Source: Thiomicrospira sp. WB1
Lineage (GTDB): Bacteria; Pseudomonadota; Gammaproteobacteria; Thiomicrospirales; Thiomicrospiraceae
DNA: 64,000 nt
Direction of reading: 5' to 3'
Assembly: GCF_001507535.1 (NCBI RefSeq)
Contig: NZ_LQBN01000004.1
Span: forward strand, 1-64,000
Positions 27,545 through 36,140 of this stretch are shown here, piece after piece. Both the position numbers and the translations under genes were made by a program. Numbering within the stretch: the first letter of the stretch is position 1; the number at the start of each line of letters is the position of its first letter. Under the pieces are notes generated by a model that saw nothing but the letters and a program-made list of their open reading frames with translations, was not told the origin of the DNA and made no database searches.

Positions 27545-27655
27545 TCATGCATTAAAACACCACAGATAGACAACATTCAAAAAACACTCAATCCAGCCCC
27601 CTTACGCCATGCATGGCTCAGTGCCATTCTTGGTCGTTTCTATCTCAATGCAAAC

Positions 27656-27690
27656 AAAAAACCGGTGACAAGCATTCGCTTGCCACCGGT
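27656..27690 (-). terminator. Terminator of the second TonB receptor gene
   Basis: ACCGGTG(A)CAAGC / GCTTG(C)CACCGGT stem with a 4-base loop, followed on the minus strand by TTTTTTGTTT. A second small hairpin, TGCCGC/GCGGCA, lies nearer the stop. The ACCGGTGACA...TGCCACCGGT pattern recurs at 30306-30340. Confidence 0.8.
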
Positions 27691-27744
27691 CAAAGGGTCT
27701 GCCGCATAAGCGGCAAACCGGAACGTCACATGAAAATTGCGTGA

Positions 27745-29916
27745 TCAGAAATCCATTTTGTAACCCACGGTGATGGTACGGGGCATGCCACCGCGGACAC
27801 CGGCTGGACGACGGGCGGTCATGTATTCCTCATCAAGCAGGTTATCCACTTTCAGATAGGCTGCACCATCTTTGGTCACATTGTATTGCCCGGTCAGGTC
27901 AAACACGGTATGGCTGTCGATCTTCTCATCGCTGGGAATCGATCCACTGCCCGCTTGCGTGCGCATCTCATCCAGATATTTCGCCGACAGAAATGCCTGC
28001 CAGTCTGTCTTCACAATCCCGGCACTCAGATACAACTGGTGCGGTGCCAGATAAGACATTTTGTCGCCTTTTTCCACCTCGCCCCAGAAACCATCACTGA
28101 ACGATGATCCGAACTCGGCATCGGTATAGGTGTAGGTTGCCATCAACGGGTAACGGGTTCCGACCTGTTCCAATACATAATGAACGCTGGCTTCCAGCCC
28201 CTGAACGGTCACTTTACCGGCATTGTGCTGATCGCCAATGTCGCAGCCACTGCCTGTGGCGGCGGTGCACTCACCCAACAGGTTGTCGAAATCGTTATAG
28301 AAACCGATCACTTCGGCACCCAGATTGGCCGCCTGGTAACGCGCACCCAGTTCGTAATTGACACTGTCCTCTTTGTCCGCGTCATTGTCGCCCGGCCCGG
28401 CTGGCGCAAAGCCTTTGTGAATGCCTGCCAGCACTTGCCACTGGTCATTGATCTGGTAGGTCACGCCCGCGCCAGGCACCCAGGCGGTGATGCTGTTTTT
28501 CTTAACCGCGTCTTTGCTGTCTCGTCCGGTGCCAGCATATTCAACCCGCTCGGTATCAATGGTTTCAAAACGCAAACCGCCCTGAAAACCCCATTTGCCA
28601 TAGGCGACCTGATCGTGGACAAACGCGGAGAAGGCTTTGGCACTCTCGATGCGATTGGAATCACTGCCCGGTTCACCACGGCTGTTCAACGTCATCTTGC
28701 CATCGGCGCTCATGCTGTATTCGTCCACCCACTGGAAGCGGTCCATTTCATCCTGGTGATAGCGCGCGCCCACAGTGAGTTTATGCTGCGCCTCACCGGT
28801 ATTGAAACGTACACCCAAAGCGGACTGAACGCCTTCGGAGGTGTAATCACGATTATTGGCTTTCACATCCACCGTGCCTGCCTGCTCACCTTTGGTCACC
28901 GCCAATGCAGTGGCATTGCCGGACGGATCGGACAGAATATCGCTGATACTCGTCCCATCCACTTTGTCGGTCTTGTACCAGTTACGGTGAAACTGATGGT
29001 GATACACGGTGGTATCCAGCTCCAGCATCTCGCTCAACTCGATGTAATGATTCACACTGACCGATTTATGGTCATTATTCATCACATCTTCCTGCGCTGC
29101 GGCATAGCGACGGTATGGATCACGGTCAAAATCGGCTTCGGTCAGCCCAAGGTAAGACATGTGCGAGGTCTCATCGGCATAACCCAGCTTGATGTTCAAT
29201 TCCTGATAACGCTCGGCATCCGGCCCCGAATTGATGCGAAATTTGGCCATAAAATCGTTTTTATCAAACCCGGTGTCACCGCCACCGTCCTGATCTTTGA
29301 ACCCGTCGGAGCCGTAACGCAAACCTTCGATCAGGGCACCAAAGGTTTCGGTGGCCGCGCCATAGTGACCGTGCAATTTGTAATTACCAAACTGCCCGCC
29401 ACTGACATCCATGCCACCCGCCTCTTTAAACGGAATCGGTCGCGTGATCATATTAACGGCCCCGGCCAGCGTGCGCGGTCCATATTGCACCATGCCCGGC
29501 CCTTTGGTCACTTCCACCGCATGAATGCGCGGTGCGGAAGGGAAGTAATACGCCGCCGGCGAAGCATAAGGCGCCGGTGCAATCAAAACCCCGTCTTCCA
29601 TCAGCGTGATGTTGCTGCTTCGACTGACCCCACTGCCGCGAATCCCGATATTGGGGCGCAGACCAAAGCCTTCCTCTTCCTGCACATTGACGCCCGGCAC
29701 TTCACGCAGAATGCGGTGGATATCGGTGTATTCATTCTGCTCCAGACGTTCGTTGTCCAGATACTGAACTGAACCGGCTTTGGCGGCCACATCAGCAGCC
29801 GAGCCGACGATCGAAATCTGGCTCAGGCGTTCGGTTTCAGCCTGAGTGGTTGCGGAGATGGCCATACCGATCAGTGCGGCCAGGGTTTTCTTACGAATAT
29901 GACAAGGTTTTTGCAT
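27745..29916 (-). CDS. TonB-dependent receptor, FecA-like
   Basis: 723-residue outer-membrane receptor. A signal peptide ends near TTQAET. The plug carries ILREVPGVNVQEEEGFGLRPNIGIRG and GPGMVQYGPRTLAGAVNMITRP, close to the FecA ferric-dicitrate receptor group. The barrel ends with YKMDF, a normal terminal phenylalanine. AAGGAAG is 4 bp before this ATG. An earlier in-frame ATG is less suitable. hemP lies 88 bp upstream on the same strand, so the ligand could be haem or another ferric chelate. No FecIR sigma/anti-sigma pair is nearby. Confidence 0.88.
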   Translation of the reverse strand: MQKPCHIRKKTLAALIGMAISATTQAETERLSQISIVGSAADVAAKAGSVQYLDNERLEQNEYTDIHRILREVPGVNVQEEEGFGLRPNIGIRGSGVSRSSNITLMEDGVLIAPAPYASPAAYYFPSAPRIHAVEVTKGPGMVQYGPRTLAGAVNMITRPIPFKEAGGMDVSGGQFGNYKLHGHYGAATETFGALIEGLRYGSDGFKDQDGGGDTGFDKNDFMAKFRINSGPDAERYQELNIKLGYADETSHMSYLGLTEADFDRDPYRRYAAAQEDVMNNDHKSVSVNHYIELSEMLELDTTVYHHQFHRNWYKTDKVDGTSISDILSDPSGNATALAVTKGEQAGTVDVKANNRDYTSEGVQSALGVRFNTGEAQHKLTVGARYHQDEMDRFQWVDEYSMSADGKMTLNSRGEPGSDSNRIESAKAFSAFVHDQVAYGKWGFQGGLRFETIDTERVEYAGTGRDSKDAVKKNSITAWVPGAGVTYQINDQWQVLAGIHKGFAPAGPGDNDADKEDSVNYELGARYQAANLGAEVIGFYNDFDNLLGECTAATGSGCDIGDQHNAGKVTVQGLEASVHYVLEQVGTRYPLMATYTYTDAEFGSSFSDGFWGEVEKGDKMSYLAPHQLYLSAGIVKTDWQAFLSAKYLDEMRTQAGSGSIPSDEKIDSHTVFDLTGQYNVTKDGAAYLKVDNLLDEEYMTARRPAGVRGGMPRTITVGYKMDF

Positions 29917-30004
29917 TTTTCTTCCTTTCATCACAAGGGTTGTCAGATTCGCAACGTGGCTGGCTTGGCAAAAACCTGGCTGGCTGAGTTGCTTGGTGGG
30001 TAGG

Positions 30005-30202
30005 TTATTTAGTCAGGATCAATTTATTTTCCTTGGTGCGGCGCAACCAATATCGCTGACCCGCATGTTCAATGGCGACCGTCTGTGCGTCACCCAACAG
30101 GGTTTTAGAACGCCAGACATCGGGAAGCGATAATGAGCCATTCCACGGCTGCGCTGCACCGTGAGCTGATCGCTCATCCGACAGCTGTTCGTTCTTATTC
30201 AT
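30005..30202 (-). CDS. hemP: Haemin uptake protein HemP/HmuP
   Basis: 65-residue small protein. The conserved core SLLGD-type motif appears as SKTLLGDAQTVAIEHAGQRYWLRRTKENKLILTK. Family members are found at the head of haem uptake operons, and some act as activators of the receptor gene. Here it precedes a FecA-like receptor by 88 bp. Its promoter has TTGACA and an inverted repeat just upstream, and an RNA hairpin abuts its ribosome site. Confidence 0.88.
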   Translation of the reverse strand: MNKNEQLSDERSAHGAAQPWNGSLSLPDVWRSKTLLGDAQTVAIEHAGQRYWLRRTKENKLILTK

Positions 30203-30215
30203 CGTTTCACCCTCC

Positions 30216-30230
30216 GGCTAAAAATTAGCC
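30216..30230 (-). promoter_or_regulatory. Leader hairpin touching the hemP ribosome-binding site
   Basis: On the minus strand GGCTAA-TTT-TTAGCC forms a 6-bp hairpin immediately before GGAGGG (30210-30215). The hairpin could tune ribosome access. This is a structural prediction only. Confidence 0.35.
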
Positions 30231-30234
30231 GCTT

Positions 30235-30285
30235 ACTTTAATAAACCGGACTACTTATGTCAACGATAATAAGACTGGTTATTAT
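30235..30285 (-). promoter_or_regulatory. hemP promoter with upstream Fur-like inverted repeat
   Basis: -35 TTGACA (30258-30263), 17-bp spacer, -10 TAAAGT (30235-30240). ATAATAA and TTATTAT (30266-30285, 6-bp spacer) form an inverted repeat just upstream of the -35. It resembles a Fur site only loosely, and its upstream position differs from classic repression. Confidence 0.5.
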
Positions 30286-30305
30286 TTGTATATGCATTAG
30301 TGCAT

Positions 30306-30340
30306 AAAAAAACCGGTGACAGAGCCTGCCTGCCACCGGT
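30306..30340 (-). terminator. Second copy of the ACCGGTGACA-type hairpin
   Basis: ACCGGTG(A)CAG / CTG(C)CACCGGT with a 7-base loop, followed on the minus strand by TTTTTTATG. It is oriented to end transcription coming from the sppA-like gene, though it lies 176 bp past that stop. It is closely related to the hairpin at 27656-27690. Confidence 0.65.
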
Positions 30341-30360
30341 CAAGGTTTACTTAGGAGGAT

Positions 30361-30474
30361 ATGAGAACCGCAGTTCTCGAAGAAAACGACGGAGTGATCC
30401 GCTCCCTCATGGACAGACGCATCAGCGAGCGGAAATTAAACCGTTATCTTGAAGACCATTCTATTTTACGATAA
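30361..30474 (+). CDS. Possible 37-residue small protein
   Basis: An ATG frame of 37 codons, MRTAVLEEN... ending HSILR, follows a perfect AGGAGG, but with only 2 bp between that site and the ATG. The sequence is charged, with a helix-like centre (VIRSLMDRRISERKLNRYL). It ends 42 bp before the convergent sppA-like stop. It would be read divergently from hemP, through the hairpin at 30306-30340. No family was recognised. The region may instead be an untranslated RNA or unused sequence. Otherwise 30203-30515 holds only the hemP promoter and hairpins. Confidence 0.3.
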   Translation: MRTAVLEENDGVIRSLMDRRISERKLNRYLEDHSILR

Positions 30475-30515
30475 TAGAAATAGCAACCATTATTATTTAC
30501 AAAATCAAATCTTTT

Positions 30516-31535
30516 TCAGAAAGCCTCTTCGGCCCAGTACAAATAATAATGACCGGGCTTCAACCACCGCTGCCCCAGCCTCAGATCCGGTAGGAGTGTC
30601 AACGACGGGGCATACGGCGTTGTCATCCCGGGGCTGTAACGATTGGCATTCGGATTGGTTTCAAACCGGTACGCCACTGTGTTACACCCAGAGGCGCCAC
30701 CCAGTTTGCACGCTCGCGCCAAAGTTTCCGGTAAATAAGACACCGCATCCACCAACCCGATTGAAGCGGCCTCCTGCCCCAGATAGACGCGCGCTGTTTT
30801 GACAGCGTCAAGCGCTTCCGGTGACAGAGAGCGTCGAGCCTTCACCAGCCCATAAAAACGTGTGGCCATCTGATCGATCAGCGCCTGCCAATAGGCATCA
30901 TCCTCGGGCTGATGAGCCCGAAAGGGCGAGCCCACATCTTTTTTCTCTCCACTCTTATGGGTGTGCACGGTGACGCCGAGTTTTTCCGTCAGTCCGGTCA
31001 CGTCCGCAGTCAGACTGATCACCCCCACCGACCCGGTCAAGGTGGTGGGGTGCGCATAAATTTCATCCGCGGCCAGAGCAACGTAATACCCGCCGGAGGC
31101 AGCAACGTTCATCATCTGAACCACCAGTTTCTTGCCGGTCTTAATACGAAAACGCTGCAGTTCGCGATACAGCACATCACTGGCGGTCACGCCCCCGCCC
31201 GGTGAATTGATGCGCAGCACCACCGCCACCACGTCCGGGTCCTGCTCGGCTTTGCGAAGCTGCATCATCACCCGGTCGATCAGGCCTGGGCGCTGACGCA
31301 AAAGCCCGGAATCCGGCTCATTGGCAATCATGCCATCAATGGACACCAGCAACACCTTCTTGCTGGCGCCTTCACGCGTTTCCACGGTCTGTTCTTTAAG
31401 GGGTTCATCCGTGCCACCCCCCAACTGAATGCTGACGCAGCCGCTCAACACCAGAATCAATCCACTCAAAATCCCGGTTTTTACCAGGCCTGGTAAAAAC
31501 GCTTGCCGCCATGAAACGCCTTGCGCACCCAGCAT
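30516..31535 (-). CDS. SppA-like S49 peptidase lipoprotein
   Basis: 339-residue protein with a lipoprotein leader (lipobox LVLSGC near residue 30) and a single S49 domain. The nucleophile serine is in NVAASGGYYVALAADEI, and the partner lysine is in SGEKKDVGSPFR, so the Ser/Lys dyad appears complete. Family members cleave signal peptides or membrane-associated proteins. The start MLGAQG is used because AAGGAG lies 6 bp upstream. An exact ACCAGGCCTGGT copy encodes LPGLV inside the leader. Confidence 0.82.
   Translation of the reverse strand: MLGAQGVSWRQAFLPGLVKTGILSGLILVLSGCVSIQLGGGTDEPLKEQTVETREGASKKVLLVSIDGMIANEPDSGLLRQRPGLIDRVMMQLRKAEQDPDVVAVVLRINSPGGGVTASDVLYRELQRFRIKTGKKLVVQMMNVAASGGYYVALAADEIYAHPTTLTGSVGVISLTADVTGLTEKLGVTVHTHKSGEKKDVGSPFRAHQPEDDAYWQALIDQMATRFYGLVKARRSLSPEALDAVKTARVYLGQEAASIGLVDAVSYLPETLARACKLGGASGCNTVAYRFETNPNANRYSPGMTTPYAPSLTLLPDLRLGQRWLKPGHYYLYWAEEAF
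31483..31494. repeat. Dispersed palindrome copy in the sppA-like leader
   Basis: Exact ACCAGGCCTGGT flanked by GTTTTT and AAAAAC, a full 24-bp perfect palindrome, within the signal peptide coding region (F-L-P-G-L-V). Confidence 0.75.
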
Positions 31536-31798
31536 CCGCTTCTCCTTCATTGCCATTCATTGCTTTGCTCCGCCGCGCTGGCGCGGCACCTTGAACGGTC
31601 AGTTTACCACCGAGAAGACTCAGGCTTTTTAACTTTTGGCCGTTAACCCAGATAGCGCCCACATCAAAAAAGAATCCAAAAAAGGATCCCTGATCCTCGC
31701 TCTAATACAGATCGGAGCGGGCAAAAAAGAGGCGCACAACGTTGCACAGACCAGAAACGCAATGTGTTCTCCCGTTCGCTTTGTCGCAAAGCCGGACG

Positions 31799-31822
31799 AT
31801 TAAACAAGGGAAGTTGTTTAAT
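31799..31822 (+). promoter_or_regulatory. Inverted repeat before the EF-hand gene
   Basis: ATTAAACAA and TTGTTTAAT, perfect 9-bp arms with a 6-base loop, end 16 bp before the start codon at 31839. It could be an operator or a translation-controlling hairpin. The remaining gap 31536-31798 has A-rich runs and no supported gene. Confidence 0.45.
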
Positions 31823-31838
31823 TCAATCGGAGACACCT

Positions 31839-33137
31839 ATGATCATCCAATCCGCCGCGATTCAATTCGCACAAAAACACACCGCTCAACAGCTGCTTGA
31901 GCAACAGTCACAACAACGCACGCAAATTCGAAGCAACGACCCGGCACCGGAAGGCCCCAGACGTCTGGTGGTACAGACGCAGAATCAATTTGACTACCGG
32001 CAGGCGCATCACGAGCGCTTCCAGAGTGTTTCAGAGGTGCAGGGTTCGGATGGGCGCACTCAAGAGTTCCGCCACCATCAGGCGCTGGAGGCGATGACAC
32101 AGTTGCATCTGTCCGGTCAACAGGCGCAGGTGGCCGCCCTCCGTGCCTTCCCCGTCAGCAATCCCGATGACACCAGAGGAGAAGGCATCACCCTGAGCGG
32201 TGACGTGCAATTTGAACTGACCCACCAGATGCGCCTGCAGCAGTCGGAAAGCAGCCAGATGGCAGCAAAAGGCCAAATCACGCTGGAAGACGGCCGGCAA
32301 ATTCGCTTTGACCTTTTCATGCAACACCAGACCCGAACCGACCTACAGGCTACCAGCCACGCAGAGCTGTCACTGGCCACCTTTCAGGACCCGCTCGTGA
32401 TCAATTTTGGCACCGAACGCACCCGCCTGACCGATCAGGTGTTTGAGTTCGATCTGAACGGGGACGGTGAAACCCAATCTCTGGCCGGACTCGGCCACGG
32501 CAGTGGCTATCTGGCATTGGACCTTAATGGCGATGGCACAATTAACGATGGTTCGGAACTGTTTGGCCCGCAAAGTGGCAATGGTTTTAACGACCTCGCC
32601 GTCCATGATGCTGACGGCAATGGCTGGATCGATGAAAACGATCCCATTTTTGACCAGCTCAAACTCTGGATGCCGCAACAGGGATCAAACGGCGGCGCCC
32701 TGACCAGCCTTTCCGAAAAAGGCGTCGGGGCCATTTATCTGGAACAGGCCGCCCAGACACGCACGCATTTCGGGCATGCCGGCGAAACCCTCGGGCGCAC
32801 GCATGCCGGAAGCATCGTGGTCATGGAAAACGGCGATGTCCGCACAGCCGAGGCGATTGATCTGGCAGATCGACACACCGAAGCCGCAGGGCCGTTTGCT
32901 GGCGTGAGTCAGAAGCTGGAAGAGATGGCCGCCGCGTTCAATGAGCGCCAACGTCAATGGGAAGAACGCTTCGGCGCCTTATGGCAGACACCTCAGGGTC
33001 ACCAGGCCGTGAATCAGGCTCAAGACAAGGCACAAGAGACCAAAGCGTTTTTCGACAAGCTGCAAGCGCAGATCGAAGAAATTGTGGCCCAACGCAAGGC
33101 GATGCTGGAGCGTGTACAACAACGTTATCAGCATTGA
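31839..33137 (+). CDS. EF-hand-like calcium-binding protein of unknown role
   Basis: 432 residues from MIIQSAAIQF, without a signal peptide. The N-terminal third is glutamine rich. The centre (about 205-285) has D-rich calcium-loop motifs: FDLNGDGET, LDLNGDGTINDGSELFG and HDADGNGWIDENDP. The C-terminus (about 355-432) is a predicted coiled coil rich in Q, E and K. Similar conserved proteins occur in marine Gammaproteobacteria but their function is not known to me. A terminator follows the stop by 20 bp. Confidence 0.72.
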   Translation: MIIQSAAIQFAQKHTAQQLLEQQSQQRTQIRSNDPAPEGPRRLVVQTQNQFDYRQAHHERFQSVSEVQGSDGRTQEFRHHQALEAMTQLHLSGQQAQVAALRAFPVSNPDDTRGEGITLSGDVQFELTHQMRLQQSESSQMAAKGQITLEDGRQIRFDLFMQHQTRTDLQATSHAELSLATFQDPLVINFGTERTRLTDQVFEFDLNGDGETQSLAGLGHGSGYLALDLNGDGTINDGSELFGPQSGNGFNDLAVHDADGNGWIDENDPIFDQLKLWMPQQGSNGGALTSLSEKGVGAIYLEQAAQTRTHFGHAGETLGRTHAGSIVVMENGDVRTAEAIDLADRHTEAAGPFAGVSQKLEEMAAAFNERQRQWEERFGALWQTPQGHQAVNQAQDKAQETKAFFDKLQAQIEEIVAQRKAMLERVQQRYQH

Positions 33138-33157
33138 CCTCAATCTGTTTCAGACAC

Positions 33158-33180
33158 AAAAAAGCGCCAAAAGGCGCTTT
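33158..33180 (-). terminator. Terminator between the EF-hand and TRAP binding-protein genes
   Basis: AAAGCGCC/GGCGCTTT stem with a short loop, followed on the minus strand by TTTTTTGTG. It serves the convergent binding-protein gene and perhaps both genes. Confidence 0.8.
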
Positions 33181-33228
33181 GATTGAGGGCAAATCCTGAG
33201 AGAACGCCCGTGCATGAAACCGAATGGT

Positions 33229-34335
33229 TTAGAGGTTACGAGCACGCATGTAAGCATACTCGGATTCATTGGTCCAGTGCGTCACCTGCTCGGTGAAGGC
33301 CTTTTGCGAAGCCCAGACACGCCCGGCCAATTCATCGCTGGCCGCCAGCTCTTCCACCACGGTTTCGGAGACGGCTTTCAGTTCGCGCAGTACCGAATCC
33401 GGAAAGTGGCGCAACTCAACGCCGTGTTCGTCCACCAGTGTCTGCAACGCCCGCTGGTTCTGTGCGGTGTATTCACTCAACATTTCCAGCGTCACCACTT
33501 TCATGGCGTTGCGCACAATCGCCTGCAAGTCGGCTGGCAAGGCGTTAAACGCCTCGGCATTGATCATGCACTCCATAGACGTGCCCGGCTCATGCCAACC
33601 GGGGGTGTAATAGTATTTGGCCGCTTTGTAAATGCCAAAAGCCAAGTCATTGTACGGCCCCACCCATTCGGTCGCATCCAGCGCACCGGACTGCATCGAT
33701 GGAAAAATTTCCCCGCCGGGCAGAGAAACCGGGATGCCGCCGACACGCTCAAACACCTCCCCACCCAAACCGGGAATGCGCATCTTCAGCCCTTTCATGT
33801 CTTCCAGCGTATTAATTTCTTTATTGAACCAGCCGCCCATTTGGGTGCCGGCATTGCCCGCCGGGTTTGGGATCAGGTTGAACGGCGCATACGCTTCCTC
33901 CCACAATTCCAACCCGCCGCCGTGATACAGCCAACTGTTCATTTCCGACGGGGTCAGGCCAAAGGGCACCGACGAGAAAAAGGGCGCAGCGGGAATTTTA
34001 CCTTTCCAGTAATAGGCCCCGGCATGGCCGAGCTGCGCATTGCCGCGCGAGACCGCATCAAACACCTCAAACGCACTGACCATCTCGCCCGCCCCATACA
34101 CTTTGACATGGATGCGCCCGCCGCTCATGGTATTGATCAGTTCGGCCACCCGATTGGCGCCGGTGCCCAGGCCCGGAAAATTCTTGGGCCAGGTGGTGAC
34201 CATTTTCCACTCCACCGTCTTCATCGGCGTGACACTGGCCGGAGCCTCGGCCTGCTTGTCACCGCAAGCACTCAAAGAAGTGACCGCACCGGCTCCGGCC
34301 AGCGCACCAATAAAATCGCGTCGGTTTAAACTCAT
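33229..34335 (-). CDS. Lone TRAP substrate-binding protein, TakP-like
   Basis: 368-residue DctP-superfamily protein. The leader has a Tat-like NRRDFIG motif and a lipobox-like SLSAC, so it is probably an exported lipoprotein. WKMVTTWPKNFPGLGTGANRVAELI, the arginine region LKMRIPGLGGEVFERVGG, and ALDATEWVGPYNDLAFG match the 2-oxoacid-binding TakP branch. No membrane subunits are adjacent. The orphan dctQM pair at 17092-19081 is of the matching type. Confidence 0.88.
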   Translation of the reverse strand: MSLNRRDFIGALAGAGAVTSLSACGDKQAEAPASVTPMKTVEWKMVTTWPKNFPGLGTGANRVAELINTMSGGRIHVKVYGAGEMVSAFEVFDAVSRGNAQLGHAGAYYWKGKIPAAPFFSSVPFGLTPSEMNSWLYHGGGLELWEEAYAPFNLIPNPAGNAGTQMGGWFNKEINTLEDMKGLKMRIPGLGGEVFERVGGIPVSLPGGEIFPSMQSGALDATEWVGPYNDLAFGIYKAAKYYYTPGWHEPGTSMECMINAEAFNALPADLQAIVRNAMKVVTLEMLSEYTAQNQRALQTLVDEHGVELRHFPDSVLRELKAVSETVVEELAASDELAGRVWASQKAFTEQVTHWTNESEYAYMRARNL

Positions 34336-34422
34336 ACATTGCCTCTTGGATTCAAAACTCGGCTCGCATCAAGCCTGAAATACGCTTATTTTGCCATGCG
34401 AACGGTCATTTGTCTGCCGGTT

Positions 34423-34791
34423 TTAGCGACGGGCTTCCACCTCATGTTCACGCATCAGGCCTGTGTACAACTGTTCGAGCTTTTTCGCTTCATGGGGCAG
34501 AATGCTCTCAACCCGCAAACAATACAGGAAGCCGTCGTTCACTATTTGGCGGCTATGAACCACCATTTTGGGGATGTAGACCGTCTGACCCTCGACCTGA
34601 AGGTAACAGTCTTTGATTTTCTGATTACGCTTAAAATCAAATTCGCCCGGCTGACCAGGCGCACAGAGCACTCCGGCGCCTTCGCGACAGAGCAACTTGC
34701 CTTTCCATACCCGCTCCTTGTGATGAAAACTGAACGGGTGCGGAATCGGCGGCGATTCAAACGGATTTTTGGAGGAAGAACCGTAAAACAT
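34423..34791 (-). CDS. Small protein with a weak PilZ-like C-terminal pattern
   Basis: 122 residues from MFYGSSSKN. The later part (YLQVEGQTVYIPKMVVHSRQIVNDGFLYCLRVESILPHEAKKLEQLY) has the strand-strand-helix look of a PilZ domain, but the RxxxR c-di-GMP motif is not clear. The start is chosen because a promoter (TAGACA at 34836-34841, 16-bp spacer, TATACA at 34814-34819) lies just ahead, leaving out 34 upstream codons. Function is unknown. Confidence 0.5.
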   Translation of the reverse strand: MFYGSSSKNPFESPPIPHPFSFHHKERVWKGKLLCREGAGVLCAPGQPGEFDFKRNQKIKDCYLQVEGQTVYIPKMVVHSRQIVNDGFLYCLRVESILPHEAKKLEQLYTGLMREHEVEARR

Positions 34792-35029
34792 TTCAGAGTG
34801 CCGTGCTGATTTATGTATAATTATTGCATATATATTGTCTAGCCAAGAAAACGGCGTTGTGCGCCCTTGATTGTAAACAACCGTTGGCATCAATCAAGTG
34901 AAATTTTGACGATCAGGCAAATCGGTTTTCCCTGACAAAATAAAGGGTTAATGCCGCCCAACAGCCCAAACTCCGTTGACCCGGAGGGTCGGCCAACTGA
35001 CTTTTCTTGCTCTGCATAGGAGGATTCAC

Positions 35030-35215
35030 ATGACCCACACACCGCCAGCGGATCGCCCAAGCAAACGCTGCCCGGTCTGCGAACGTCCCTTTCAGTGGCG
35101 AAAAAAATGGGCCCGAGACTGGGATCAGGTGCGCTATTGCTCCAAACGCTGCCGCCGGCAGGCCAAGCGACTGCGTCGCCCCTGTCTGCAACACGTCGCC
35201 GCCATTTATGGCTAA
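35030..35215 (+). CDS. DUF2256 small cysteine protein
   Basis: 61-residue protein with two CxxC-like pairs ([31 protein letters not shown]), which match DUF2256 and suggest a zinc ribbon. DUF2256 genes are very often found beside photolyase/cryptochrome-like genes, as here. AGGAGG lies 6 bp upstream of this ATG. It overlaps the Cho gene by 8 bp. The exact role is not known. Confidence 0.85.
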   Translation: MTHTPPADRPSKRCPVCERPFQWRKKWARDWDQVRYCSKRCRRQAKRLRRPCLQHVAAIYG

Positions 35216-36140
35216 GCGCGAACCCGTTCATGCGCCCCGTCAGTGGCCGCCATACCTTGACCCGGACGGCATCGCCGCGCTTCCGGATACGCCGGGGGTG
35301 TATTGCTTTTACAGCCCCAGCGGCCAACTGCTCTATGTGGGCAAATCCGTGCGCATCAAAACCCGCGTACTCAGTCATTTGAGTCCGAGCAGCGACCAGG
35401 CAGCCGACCGCAAATTACGTCAGACCTTGGCCCGGGTCGAATGCATCGAAACGCCAGGCGACTTCAGTGCCCAACTTCTGGAAAGCCGATTGATTAAAGA
35501 ACGTTTTCCGCTCTATAACCGCCGTTTAAAAAAAGCACAGACCCTGTTTCAATGGCAACGGCATTTCGATCAACAAGGCTATGCCCGCCTGCGCATCCAG
35601 GCGGTCACGACCTCACAACCGGACTGGCAGGCATACGGGTTGTTTCGGAGCAAACATCAGGCCGCCAAACAATTGCAGTCGCTGGTTGAGTCCCATCAGC
35701 TCTGTCAGCGTTTGTGCGGTCTGGAAACCCTGCGCAAAGGAGCCTGTTTTGCCCACCAGTTAAAACAGTGTCGAGGCGCTTGTTGCGGCCGGGAAGGCCC
35801 GGATGCTTACAATGCGCGCCTGGATTCAGCGCTGTCGCACTATCGTCATCAGGTCTGGCCCTGGCAGGGACCGGTTCTAATCCACGAAGCCAATGATTCC
35901 GAGACGGTGCACTGGGTTGACCAGTGGGTTTATTATGGCCAGTATGGTCTGGAAGAGGCCAAAAACGGCGTTTCAAATGCCACCTTTGACCTGGACACCT
36001 ACAAAATCCTTGTGCGGTTTTTGCTGACCCCGGAGCGCCGCGAGGCCGCCGGACTGACGCTTACCCCCCTGGCACCCGACACTGACCCGGGCAACCTTCG
36101 ACCGTTAGGAGAAACGTATGCGACCCCATCTCACCGGTAA
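35208..36140 (+). CDS. Cho-like UvrC-type GIY-YIG endonuclease
   Basis: 310-residue homologue of the UvrC N-terminal half. The GIY-YIG nuclease signature is [27 protein letters not shown] (about 27-53), with a later UvrC-like cysteine region ([24 protein letters not shown]). E. coli Cho makes the 3' incision in nucleotide excision repair at lesions UvrC handles poorly. Its place in a photolyase cluster supports a DNA-damage role. Overlaps DUF2256 and DUF3429 genes. Confidence 0.88.
   Translation: MAKREPVHAPRQWPPYLDPDGIAALPDTPGVYCFYSPSGQLLYVGKSVRIKTRVLSHLSPSSDQAADRKLRQTLARVECIETPGDFSAQLLESRLIKERFPLYNRRLKKAQTLFQWQRHFDQQGYARLRIQAVTTSQPDWQAYGLFRSKHQAAKQLQSLVESHQLCQRLCGLETLRKGACFAHQLKQCRGACCGREGPDAYNARLDSALSHYRHQVWPWQGPVLIHEANDSETVHWVDQWVYYGQYGLEEAKNGVSNATFDLDTYKILVRFLLTPERREAAGLTLTPLAPDTDPGNLRPLGETYATPSHR

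Noticed and set aside
28180-29772. 530-codon frame opposite the second TonB receptor
   Set aside because: Antisense shadow. The receptor on the other strand has clear plug and barrel motifs.
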